DNA of 13,397 nt from Actinomycetota bacterium. GTDB taxonomy: Bacteria > Actinomycetota > Thermoleophilia > Solirubrobacterales > 70-9. The notes beneath the pieces were generated by a model. It searched no databases and had not been told where the DNA came from. It saw nothing but the letters and a program-made list of their open reading frames with translations. This document shows, in pieces, positions 7,508-13,397 of the stretch (position 1 is its first letter; every line of letters starts with the position of its first letter). The stretch covers positions 1 to 13,397 of the forward strand of contig VAYK01000033.1 of NCBI GenBank assembly GCA_005884985.1, in the 5' to 3' direction. Both the position numbers and the translations under genes were made by a program.

Positions 7508-8404
7508 GTGCTCGTCCCCGTTCTCGCCAGCATCGGCAGTGTGTACGACCGGGCGATCGTCGACACCGGTCGCCAACCCGAGTTCCTGTACTTCGTCTCC
7601 TTCCTGGTCACGTTCGGCTTCATCCGCACCAGCGCGCACATGATCAAGGCTCAGGTGAGCTGGTGGCCGGGGAACGTCCAGGTCGGCGGCACCCACATTC
7701 ACCATCTCGTCTGGGGAATTCTCCTGTTGCTGATCATGGGCTACGTGGGCGTCGCGATGGCGCCGCCCTCGCCATGGCACGAGATCGTTACGGTGCTGTT
7801 CGGGGTCGGCACCGGCCTCACCCTCGACGAGTTCGCCCTCTGGCTCAACCTCGAGGACGTCTACTGGTCGCACCAGGGCAGGCGCTCGATCGACGCCGTG
7901 ATCGTCGCCGCGACGATCACCGGGATCGTGCTGGTTGGCTTCACCGCTTGGCTCGCCGTCGCGACCGAGGTGGGGGACGCGGTATTCGCCGTCGTCGGGT
8001 CCTTCGGGGTGCTGGCGATCCTGACCGCGGTGGTCAACCTCGCGAAGGAGAAGTTCGGCGTGGCCCTGGTCGGCCTCTTCTTCCTGCCGGCCGGTCTCGT
8101 GGGCGCCTTCCGGCTCGGGAGACCTCGCTCGCTTTGGGCGCGCCTCTTCTATCGCGAGCAAAAGAAGCAGCGCGCGCGCCAGCGGTTCGGCGAGCCGAGC
8201 CCCACGCCGGCCCCCACCCGGCCGCCGGTCAGTCGGCCGCGGGTTCGGGCTGAGTCACGGAGACTTCGCCCGGCTCGGCGCCGCCGGTCTCGCGCCGATA
8301 CAGGAGCGCCTCGTCGATCAGGACGCCGATCGTGGCGGCCGCAGGGATCGCCGGCAGGGCGCCGAGGATGCCGGCCAGCTCGCCGCCGACCAGGATCGCG
8401 ATGA
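7508..8404 (+). CDS. Multi-pass integral membrane protein, function unknown
   Basis: A 298-residue protein with about six hydrophobic segments near residues 25-42, 66-84, 92-110, 130-151, 157-178 and 185-203. Between them are polar motifs that look conserved: THIHHLVWG (62-70), LTLDEFALWLNLEDVYW (104-120) and GRRSIDA. The clustered His and Asp/Glu near membrane faces could bind a metal, but that is a guess. From about residue 241 the tail is a low-complexity Arg/Pro/Ser run that overlaps the antisense transporter remnant by 176 bases, so the functional protein may end earlier in an ancestor. The start at GTG 7508 fits the -10 box before it; an ATG at 7430 would lie inside the oxidoreductase gene. 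I recognise it as a conserved actinobacterial type but know no function. Confidence 0.7.
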   Translation: MLVPVLASIGSVYDRAIVDTGRQPEFLYFVSFLVTFGFIRTSAHMIKAQVSWWPGNVQVGGTHIHHLVWGILLLLIMGYVGVAMAPPSPWHEIVTVLFGVGTGLTLDEFALWLNLEDVYWSHQGRRSIDAVIVAATITGIVLVGFTAWLAVATEVGDAVFAVVGSFGVLAILTAVVNLAKEKFGVALVGLFFLPAGLVGAFRLGRPRSLWARLFYREQKKQRARQRFGEPSPTPAPTRPPVSRPRVRAESRRLRPARRRRSRADTGAPRRSGRRSWRPQGSPAGRRGCRPARRRPGSR

Positions 8405-8540
8405 TCGCGACCGCCGGATGGATCCGGACCGCGCGGGAACGCCTTGTGGCCGCGCACCCGTAGGCTCTCCACCCGGTTACCGCAAGCGAGATCGCCGCGA
8501 CCTTGACTACGGCTCGGGCCTGGATCCGGGCGGCATCCAC
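8229..8540 (-). pseudogene. AI-2E family transporter remnant, internally deleted
   Basis: The last 68 codons (8435 down to 8229) give RAVRIHPAVAIIAILVGGEL, then AGILGALPAIPAAATIGVLI and a short polar tail. This matches the C-terminal end of AI-2E/PerM-type (DUF20) membrane transporters, which are usually 340-400 residues. In the same frame a GTG at 8540 begins MDAARIQARAVVKVAAISLAV, which resembles the N-terminus of such a protein (weaker evidence). The result is a 103-codon frame that seems to join the two ends with roughly 250 codons lost between them, near 8436-8470. The orientation, divergent from leuA and convergent with the membrane gene, is a normal place for an intact gene. It cannot be a working transporter as it stands. 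Confidence 0.6.
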
Positions 8541-8576
8541 GGCAAACACCTGACGGGAGAGGTTCCGCGCGTGCGC

Positions 8577-8582
8577 TAGAGT
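8577..8582 (+). promoter_or_regulatory. -10 box for the leuA leader transcript
   Basis: TAGAGT matches TANNNT and lies 11 bases before the leader peptide ATG at 8594, so a start site near A8589 would give a 5' end of only about five bases. CTGACG at 8550-8555 is a poor -35 candidate with a 21-base spacer. The same TAGAGTCC occurs before the SDR gene at 10294. Confidence 0.45.
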
Positions 8583-8593
8583 CCCTGCACTCG

Positions 8594-8653
8594 ATGACCC
8601 CCCGGCTCCACAGCCTGGCGCTTCTTCTTCTCCTCCCCCCGCGGGGGGAGTAA
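8594..8653 (+). CDS. leuA leader peptide (leucine attenuator)
   Basis: A 19-residue reading frame, MTPRLHSLALLLLLPPRGE, ends at TAA 8651-8653. It contains five consecutive Leu codons (CTT CTT CTT CTC CTC, 8621-8635), with two more Leu just upstream, and then Pro-Pro. CTT is unusual beside the CTG/CTC used in the neighbouring genes. It lies 66 bases upstream of leuA on the same strand behind a -10 box, the standard place for a leader that senses charged tRNA-Leu: the ribosome stalls on the Leu run when leucine is short. No strong Shine-Dalgarno is seen, and translation may start nearly leaderless. Leader-peptide control of leuA is known or predicted in other actinobacteria. The peptide itself need have no function after synthesis. 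Confidence 0.88.
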   Translation: MTPRLHSLALLLLLPPRGE

Positions 8654-8716
8654 CGCTGGGCGGCGCGAGAGCCGCGACTGACAAGGTCATCGGAGTTTCA
8701 AGCAGAAGGAGGAAGG
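8631..8716 (+). promoter_or_regulatory. leuA leader RNA switch: hairpins and anti-Shine-Dalgarno pairing
   Basis: Several exclusive pairings can be seen. CTCCCCCCGCGGGGGGAG (8633-8650) is a perfect palindrome covering the last Leu codon and the end of the leader frame. GCGGC (8660-8664) pairs with GCCGC (8671-8675), and TGAC (8679-8682) with GTCA (8686-8689). UCCUCC (8631-8636), which lies in the last two Leu codons, is perfectly complementary to GGAGGA (8708-8713), the leuA Shine-Dalgarno. No U-run follows any hairpin, so control is more likely at translation than at termination. A ribosome stalled on the Leu run would cover UCCUCC and leave the leuA site free. The mechanism is inferred. Confidence 0.6.
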
Positions 8717-8719
8717 CCC

Positions 8720-10286
8720 ATGAGCGGCCCCGAGCTAGCACCTGACGCGGTACCCGACCCCAATCGCGTCCACATCTTCGACACCACGCTGAGGGATGGT
8801 GAGCAGTCGCCGGGCATCTCGCTGAACACCCAGGAGAAGGTCGAGATCGCGCATCAGCTCGCCCGGCTCGGCGTCGACGTAATCGAAGCCGGCTTCCCGA
8901 TCACCTCGCCGGGGGACTTCGAGGCCGTCGAGGCCATCGCCCGGAACGTGGAGGGCCCGGTGATCTGTGGTCTCGCCCGCACCCACAAGGCCGACATCGA
9001 CGCCGCCTGGGGGGCGATCAAGGACTCCGTGCGCCCATCAGCTCAAGACCACGCGTGATGACGTCAAGGGCCAGGCGAAGGCGGCGGTGGCGCTCGCCAG
9101 GTCCTACTGCGAGGACGTCGAGTTCTCGCCGATGGACGCGACCCGCGCCGATGTCCGCTTCACCGCCGAGGTCTGCGCGATCGCCGTCGCCGAGGGTGCG
9201 ACGGTGGTCAACATCCCCGACACCGTCGGCTACACGACGCCGGAGGAGTTCCGCCGTTACTTCGAGCGCCTCTACGAGCTGGTGCCCGAGCTGCGCAACG
9301 TGCGCCTCTCGGTTCACTGCCATGACGACCTGGGGCTGGCGGTGGCCAACTCATACGCCGGTGTCCTGGCCGGAGCTCGCCAGGTGGAGTGCGCCGTGAA
9401 CGGGATCGGCGAGCGGGCCGGGAATTGCTCGCTGGAGGAGATCGTGATGCTGCTTCGCACCCGTCGCGACGTCCACGGGCTCGACACCGGAATCAACTCC
9501 CGCGAGCTGGCGCGGACCAGCCGCATGGTTTCGCGCTTCACCGGCTACGCCGTGCAGCCGAACAAGGCCGTGGTCGGCCGCAACGCCTTCGCCCACGAGT
9601 CCGGCATCCACCAGGACGGGGTGCTCAAGGAGCGCACGACCTACGAGATCATGGACGCACGCGAGGTTGGCCTGGAGTCGAACTCGATCGTGCTTGGAAA
9701 GCACTCGGGGCGGCATGCGCTGCGCGACGCGCTCACCCAGCTCGGCTTCAAGGTCGAGGGCAACGCGCTCAACCAGGCGTTCGCGCGGTTCAAAGAGGTC
9801 GCCGACAAGAAGAAGCAGATCACCGCACTGGACCTCGAGGCGATCGTCTCCGAGGAGATGCGGGAGTCGACCGAGCGTTACGCGCTCGTCTCGTTCGAGG
9901 TCGCGGCCGGCTCTCATCGCGAGCCGCGCGCCAAGGTGGCCGTCAGTGGCCCCTCAGGCGAGACGGTGGTGGGCGAGGCCACGGGCGACGGCCCCGTGGA
10001 CGCGATTTTCGTCGCCATCCGGGAGGCGACCGGGGTGGACTCGGAGCTTCGCTCCTATACCGTCTCGGCAGTCACCGAGGGCGAGGACGCGCTGGGCGAG
10101 GTGACGGTGATGCTCCGCGCCCACGGCCGCCTGGCCAGCGGCCAGGGTGTTGCCACCGACATCCTCGAGGCCTCGGCGCGGGCCTACGTCCGCGCGCTGT
10201 CGAACGCGCTCGAGGGCGCCGCCATCCGCGAGGCCGAGGGGGTCGCGGCGGAGGCGGCGGCCGAGCCCGCGACGCCCGGGCCGTAG
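8720..10286 (+). pseudogene. leuA: 2-isopropylmalate synthase, disrupted by an internal deletion with frameshift
   Basis: LeuA condenses acetyl-CoA and 2-oxoisovalerate, the first step of leucine synthesis. The first frame, from ATG 8720 with AAGGAGG at 8706-8712, gives FDTTLRDGEQ (20-29) and EAGFPITSPGDFE, then DSVRP, and runs to a stop at 9058. The second frame resumes at HQLKTTRDDVKGQAKAA (from 9036) and holds the metal-binding SVHCHDDLGLAVANS, NGIGERAGNCSLEE, HESGIHQDG and a C-terminal regulatory domain to TAG 10286. Between them about 15 residues normally reading like RIHTFISTSDIHIE are missing, so some 44 nt are lost and the frame changes at 9035. Both halves are otherwise well conserved. 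As written, only a 112-residue fragment would be made. This is either a recent deletion or an assembly error. Confidence 0.93.
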
Positions 10287-10293
10287 CCGCGGA

Positions 10294-10299
10294 TAGAGT
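10294..10299 (+). promoter_or_regulatory. -10 box before the SDR gene
   Basis: TAGAGT fits TANNNT and lies ten bases before ATG 10310, with no Shine-Dalgarno between. The match extends to TAGAGTCC, the same octamer as before the leuA leader. It suggests the SDR gene has its own near-leaderless start in the 23-base gap after leuA. Confidence 0.45.
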
Positions 10300-10309
10300 C
10301 CACGGGCAC

Positions 10310-11062
10310 ATGGCCGGCGCACTCGAAGGCCGAAGGGCAATCGTCACCGGCGCCTCATCGGGGATCGGCGCGGCGGCGGCCTTGGCGTTCGCGCACGAGG
10401 GGGCGGCGGTGGCGCTTGGGGCGCGCCGCAAGGACAAGCTCGACGGCATCGCCGAGCAGATCTCCGGCGATGGTGGCACCGCCCACGTCTTCGGGGTGGA
10501 CGTCGGTGACGAGGGGGCGGCCCGCTCGTTCGTGGAGGACGCCGCCGCCGAGATGGGCGGCCTCGACGTGCTCGTCAACAACGCCGGCGTGATGCTGCTC
10601 GGTCCGGTCGACGGGGCCGATACCGAGGAGTGGCGCACGATGGTGAGCGTCAACCTGCTGGGCCTCCTGTACTGCACCCACGCGGCCCTGCCGCTGATGC
10701 GCGAGGGTGGGGGAGGGGACATCGTCAACGTCTCCTCGGTCGCGGGGCGCTCGGCCAACGCGGGATCGGCCGTCTACAACCTGACGAAGTTCGGCGTCAC
10801 CGCGTTCTCGGAGGCGCTGCGCCAGGAGGCCCTTTACTCGAAGATCAGGGTCACCTGCGTGGAGCCGGGCTTCGTCGACACCGAGCTGCAGGGCCACAAC
10901 ACGAACCCGGTCGTGGTCGAGGCGATCGAGAAGATGCGCGAGACCACGGGGAAGGTCCTGTCCGCCGACGACATCGCGCGGGCGGTCGTCTATGCGGTCG
11001 GCCAACCCGCGCATGTCGCCATCAACGAGATCCTCGTCCGGCCGGCCGGCCAGCCCCGCTGA
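10310..11062 (+). CDS. Short-chain dehydrogenase/reductase (SDR), NAD(P)-dependent
   Basis: A 250-residue classical SDR. The cofactor motif TGASSGIG is at 13-20, NNAG at 90-93, and the catalytic tetrad appears as Asn115, Ser143, Tyr156 and Lys160 (YNLTK). Arg39-Arg40 after the second strand (LGARRKDKL) favours NADP(H). The sequence is closest in feel to the YdfG-like oxidoreductases acting on 3-hydroxy acids or serine, with the tail end VAINEILVRPAGQPR; this sub-group call is tentative. It lies between leuA and the leuC group. A role in leucine metabolism is possible but unproven. ATG 10310 sits just after a -10 box; an upstream-extended frame would run through leuA out of frame. Confidence 0.9.
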   Translation: MAGALEGRRAIVTGASSGIGAAAALAFAHEGAAVALGARRKDKLDGIAEQISGDGGTAHVFGVDVGDEGAARSFVEDAAAEMGGLDVLVNNAGVMLLGPVDGADTEEWRTMVSVNLLGLLYCTHAALPLMREGGGGDIVNVSSVAGRSANAGSAVYNLTKFGVTAFSEALRQEALYSKIRVTCVEPGFVDTELQGHNTNPVVVEAIEKMRETTGKVLSADDIARAVVYAVGQPAHVAINEILVRPAGQPR

Positions 11063-11080
11063 GCCGGGCTCCCTGACAAA

Positions 11081-11098
11081 CGTACGTGATAACGTACG
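11081..11098. promoter_or_regulatory. Palindromic operator overlapping the regulator promoter
   Basis: CGTACGT (11081-11087), GATA, ACGTACG (11092-11098) form a perfect 7-4-7 inverted repeat. A -10 box TAACGT (11090-11095) lies within it and ends seven bases before the GTG at 11103, so a bound protein would block a leaderless promoter. The site stands directly before the XRE-cupin gene, which suggests autoregulation of that gene and of leuCD behind it. Confidence 0.65.
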
Positions 11099-11102
11099 GA
11101 CA

Positions 11103-11708
11103 GTGAGCGCCGCCGCCGCAACGCTGCCATCTGCCGGGCGAGCTGACTTCGGCGTCGTGGGCTCGCGCGTCCGGGCGCTGCGCGAGTCGATGGGCCTCTC
11201 GCTGCGGGACCTCGCCGAGCGCAGCGGCGTCTCCGCGCCGATGCTGTCGCAGGTCGAGCGGGGCGAGACCAGCCCGACGCTGGCGATCGCCGGCCGCATC
11301 GCCGCCGGGCTCGACCTGACCCTGTCGCAGCTTCTGCGCCTCGACGAGGATGGCCATCTCGTCGTCGTGCGTCGCGGCCACGGCCGCAAGCGCCGGCGCG
11401 GCGGCCATCGCGTCGAGGAGCTGACGCCGCCGCTCCCAGGCCAGCGCGCCGACGTCTCGCTCCACCGGCTGGTTCCCGGAGGGGCCACGGGTGGCGCGGA
11501 CGACCCGCCGATTCACGAGCCCGGGAGCCGCGAGACCGCCGTCGTCTTGGAGGGGACGGTGACGCTCGCCGTCGACGGTGAGCGTCACGAGCTGCGAGCC
11601 GGAGACAGCGTCACGTTCGACGCCGACCTCCCGCATCACTTCGAGAACAATGGGGCGCAGCAGGTCGAACTTCTCGCCGTCGTCGCGGCGGGCCTTCGCA
11701 GGAGCTAA
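11103..11708 (+). CDS. XRE-family transcriptional regulator with C-terminal cupin domain
   Basis: A 201-residue DNA-binding protein. The N-terminal helix-turn-helix spans about 18-75 (RVRALRESMGLSLRDLAERS, then GVSAPMLSQVERGETSPTL), typical of HTH-XRE. A basic linker (RRGHGRKRRRGGHR, 90-103) leads to a cupin_2 domain at about 115-197 with HEPGSRETAVVLEGTVTLAVDG and AGDSVTFDADLPHHFEN. Such regulators sense a small ligand with the cupin domain. GTG 11103 is chosen because a -10 box lies seven bases before it and a palindromic operator overlaps that box; longer frames run into the SDR gene. leuC begins two bases after the stop, so this regulator is the first gene of a leuCD operon. Control of leucine synthesis is inferred from that position; the ligand is unknown. 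Confidence 0.92.
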   Translation: MSAAAATLPSAGRADFGVVGSRVRALRESMGLSLRDLAERSGVSAPMLSQVERGETSPTLAIAGRIAAGLDLTLSQLLRLDEDGHLVVVRRGHGRKRRRGGHRVEELTPPLPGQRADVSLHRLVPGGATGGADDPPIHEPGSRETAVVLEGTVTLAVDGERHELRAGDSVTFDADLPHHFENNGAQQVELLAVVAAGLRRS

Positions 11709-11710
11709 CC

Positions 11711-13051
11711 GTGGCCCCTAAGACCATGTTCGACAAGCTCTGGGACGCTCACCAGGTCGCCGACGGCCTGATCTACGTCGACCTGCACCTGGTGCACGAG
11801 GTGACCTCCCCGCAGGCCTTCGACGGCCTGCGGCTCGAGGGCCGCACGGTGCGCCGCCCCGACAAGACGGTCGCCACCGCCGACCACAAAGTGCCCACGG
11901 ACGGTACCCCGGTCGCCCGCCTGATCGCAGACGACCTGTCGCGGATCCAGGTCGAGACGCTGGAGCGCAACTGCGAGGAGTTCGGGATCCCCGAGCTCGG
12001 CCTCACCCAGCCGGGTCTCGTGATCGTGTGCGGCGACAGCCACACTTCCACGCACGGGGCCTTCGGGGCGCTCGCGGTTGGCATCGGCACCTCGGAGGTC
12101 GAGCACGTCCTCGCGACCCAGTGTCTGGTCCAAAAGCGTCCGCAGACGATGCGAATCGACTACGCGGGCCAGCTCGGCGCGGGCGTGACCGCCAAGGACC
12201 TGATCCTGGCCACGATCGGACGCCTGGGCGTTGGCGGCATGGTCGGGCACGCGGTCGAGTACGCGGGCGAGGCGATCCGAGGCCTCTCGATGGAGAACCG
12301 CATGACGATCTGCAACATGACGATCGAGGGCGGCGGGCGTGCGGGCATGATCGCGCCCGACGAGACGACCTTTCAGTGGGTCCAGGGTCGTCCGGGCGCA
12401 CCCGCGGACTTTGGCGCCGCTGTTGCCGCGTGGCGGCGACTGCCCAGCGACGAGGGCGCCGAGTTCGACGCCGAAGTCGGCGTCGATGCGGCGGCGATCT
12501 CGCCGATGGTCACCTGGGGGACGACGCCCGGCATGGTGGCCCAGGTGACCGACGTGGTGCCCGAACCGGCAGAGTGGGGCGACGGCCCGGCCGGCCGCGA
12601 GGCGGCGGAGCGCGCCCTCGCCTACATGGCGCTGGAGCCCGGGACCCGGGTGCGGGACATTCCGCTGGACCGCGTGTTCATCGGCTCCTGCACCAACTCG
12701 CGGATCCAGGATCTGCGTGAGGCCGCCGAGATCGTCGCCGGAAGGCGGGTGGCCGGGTCAGTGCGGGCGATGGTCGTGCCCGGCTCCCAGCAGGTCAAGT
12801 CACAGGCCGAGGACGAGGGGCTCGACGAGATCTTCCGCTCGGCTGGCTTCGAGTGGCGCACGGCGGGGTGCTCGATGTGCCTCGGCATGAACCCCGACAT
12901 CCTCGCCGAGGGCGAACGCTGCGCGTCGACCTCGAACCGGAACTTCGAGGGTCGCCAGGGCAAGGGCGGGCGCACCCACCTCGTTTCGCCGAGGATGGCC
13001 GCGGCAGCGGCGGTCGAAGGCCATTTCGTGGACATCAGGGAGTGGGCATGA
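11711..13051 (+). CDS. leuC: 3-isopropylmalate dehydratase large subunit, with internal in-frame deletion
   Basis: LeuC with LeuD isomerises 2-isopropylmalate to 3-isopropylmalate using a [4Fe-4S] cluster. The 446-residue protein has the cluster cysteines Cys327 (GSCTNS), Cys387 and Cys390 (GCSMC), VHEVTSPQAFDGLR at 28-41, CGDSHTSTHGAFGALAVGIG at 107-126, and the ending NRNFEGRQGKGGRTHLVSPRM. Between EFGIP (90-94) and ELGLTQPG (95-102) about 17 residues are missing compared with other LeuC proteins. The lost part holds the conserved QGIVHVIGP segment, whose His corresponds to an active-site His of aconitase. The loss is in frame, so a protein is still made but is probably inactive. GTG 11711 has AGGAG six bases upstream and follows the regulator by two bases; its stop overlaps leuD. 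Confidence 0.95.
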   Translation: MAPKTMFDKLWDAHQVADGLIYVDLHLVHEVTSPQAFDGLRLEGRTVRRPDKTVATADHKVPTDGTPVARLIADDLSRIQVETLERNCEEFGIPELGLTQPGLVIVCGDSHTSTHGAFGALAVGIGTSEVEHVLATQCLVQKRPQTMRIDYAGQLGAGVTAKDLILATIGRLGVGGMVGHAVEYAGEAIRGLSMENRMTICNMTIEGGGRAGMIAPDETTFQWVQGRPGAPADFGAAVAAWRRLPSDEGAEFDAEVGVDAAAISPMVTWGTTPGMVAQVTDVVPEPAEWGDGPAGREAAERALAYMALEPGTRVRDIPLDRVFIGSCTNSRIQDLREAAEIVAGRRVAGSVRAMVVPGSQQVKSQAEDEGLDEIFRSAGFEWRTAGCSMCLGMNPDILAEGERCASTSNRNFEGRQGKGGRTHLVSPRMAAAAAVEGHFVDIREWA

Positions 13052-13397
13052 GGCCCATTGACGTGATCGAAGGCAAGGTCTCGGTGCTCGACCGCGCCGA
13101 TGTGGACACCGACCAGATCATCCCCAAGCAGTTCCTGAAGCGGGTGGAGCGCACGGGCTTCGGCGAATTCCTGTTCTACGACTGGGTCCGCTCGGGCGAG
13201 ATCGAGCTCGAGCCCAACCCGATCCTCCTCGCGGGGCGCAACTTCGGCTCCGGCTCGTCCCGCGAGCACGCCGTCTGGGCGCTCCAGGACTTCGGCTTCG
13301 AGGCGGTTGCCGCGCCGTCGTTCGCCGACATCTTCTACGTCAACTGCACCAAGAACGGGCTGCTTCCGGTGATCCTCGACGAGCAGCACGGCCGGGC
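13048..13397 (+). CDS. leuD: 3-isopropylmalate dehydratase small subunit, partial
   Basis: The first 116 codons of leuD, cut by the window end. It opens with MRPIDVIEGKVSVLDRADVD and then TDQIIPKQFLKRVERTGFGE, the standard LeuD N-terminus. It contains the swivelling-domain motif GRNFGSGSSREHAVWALQDF (residues 63-82), which carries the substrate-binding Ser/Arg loop, and SFADIFYVNCTKNGLLPV. It pairs with LeuC in the cytoplasm to form the isomerase. ATG 13048 overlaps the leuC stop by four bases (ATGA), so translation is coupled. No lesion is visible in the part present. Confidence 0.95.
   Translation, partial: MRPIDVIEGKVSVLDRADVDTDQIIPKQFLKRVERTGFGEFLFYDWVRSGEIELEPNPILLAGRNFGSGSSREHAVWALQDFGFEAVAAPSFADIFYVNCTKNGLLPVILDEQHGR

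Noticed and set aside
8633..8650. GC palindrome as an intrinsic terminator before leuA
   Set aside because: The stem is strong but is followed by TAACGCTGGG, with no T-run. A translational role fits better.
9389..10309. Open frame continuous with the SDR gene through leuA
   Set aside because: The part before 10310 is out of frame with leuA and is Arg/Gly-rich noise. SDR similarity starts at MAGALEGRRAIVTGASSGIG.
10992..11102. Earlier start for the XRE-cupin regulator
   Set aside because: The extra residues would overlap the SDR gene and read through the operator and -10 box; the helix-turn-helix begins well after GTG 11103.

Overview
This window is high-G+C chromosomal DNA from what is most likely an actinobacterium. 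The signs are strong G/C bias at third codon positions, several GTG starts, genes whose start lies a few bases after a TANNNT -10 box with no Shine-Dalgarno, and a leucine leader peptide in front of leuA. The mix of ilvC, serA, leuA and leuCD with unrelated genes suggests a deep actinobacterial lineage such as Thermoleophilia. That placement rests on remembered gene order and was not tested by a search. No tRNA, rRNA, CRISPR array, insertion sequence or phage gene was seen.

Layout, left to right. 1-302 is the 3' end of an acyl-CoA synthetase gene. A GntR-like tandem operator (365-389) precedes a small SnoaL/NTF2-like protein gene (420-821). ilvC (832-1845) follows almost directly, then a membrane protein with two DUF4389 units and a polyproline N-terminus (1901-2590). 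A bidirectional terminator-like hairpin (2606-2649) separates this from a minus-strand pair, a cupin gene and a YjbQ-family gene (3569 down to 2656), joined by an ATGA overlap. Divergent from that pair is a class V aminotransferase gene (3606-4805) overlapping serA (4798-6393), which together could make serine from 3-phosphoglycerate. Next come a frameshifted quinone-oxidoreductase-like gene (6440-7473), a multi-pass membrane protein gene (7508-8404) and, on the opposite strand, a remnant of an AI-2E-type transporter gene (8229-8540).

The right part is the leucine region. A 19-residue leader peptide with five consecutive Leu codons (8594-8653) lies upstream of leuA (8720-10286). It is followed by an SDR oxidoreductase gene (10310-11062), an XRE-cupin regulator gene with a palindrome on its own promoter (11103-11708), leuC (11711-13051) and the start of leuD (13048 to the window end). 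IlvC, LeuA, LeuC and LeuD are branched-chain amino-acid enzymes.

Two results stand out. First, the leuA leader looks like a translational switch: part of its Leu-codon run is perfectly complementary over 6 bases to the leuA Shine-Dalgarno, and no U-rich terminator follows. Second, four genes between about 6.6 and 12.0 kb carry lesions: a 1-base frameshift in the oxidoreductase gene, loss of most of the transporter gene, a frame-breaking deletion of about 44 nt in leuA, and an in-frame loss of about 17 codons in leuC that removes the conserved QGIVH segment. These are either real decay or errors in the assembled sequence; raw reads would decide.
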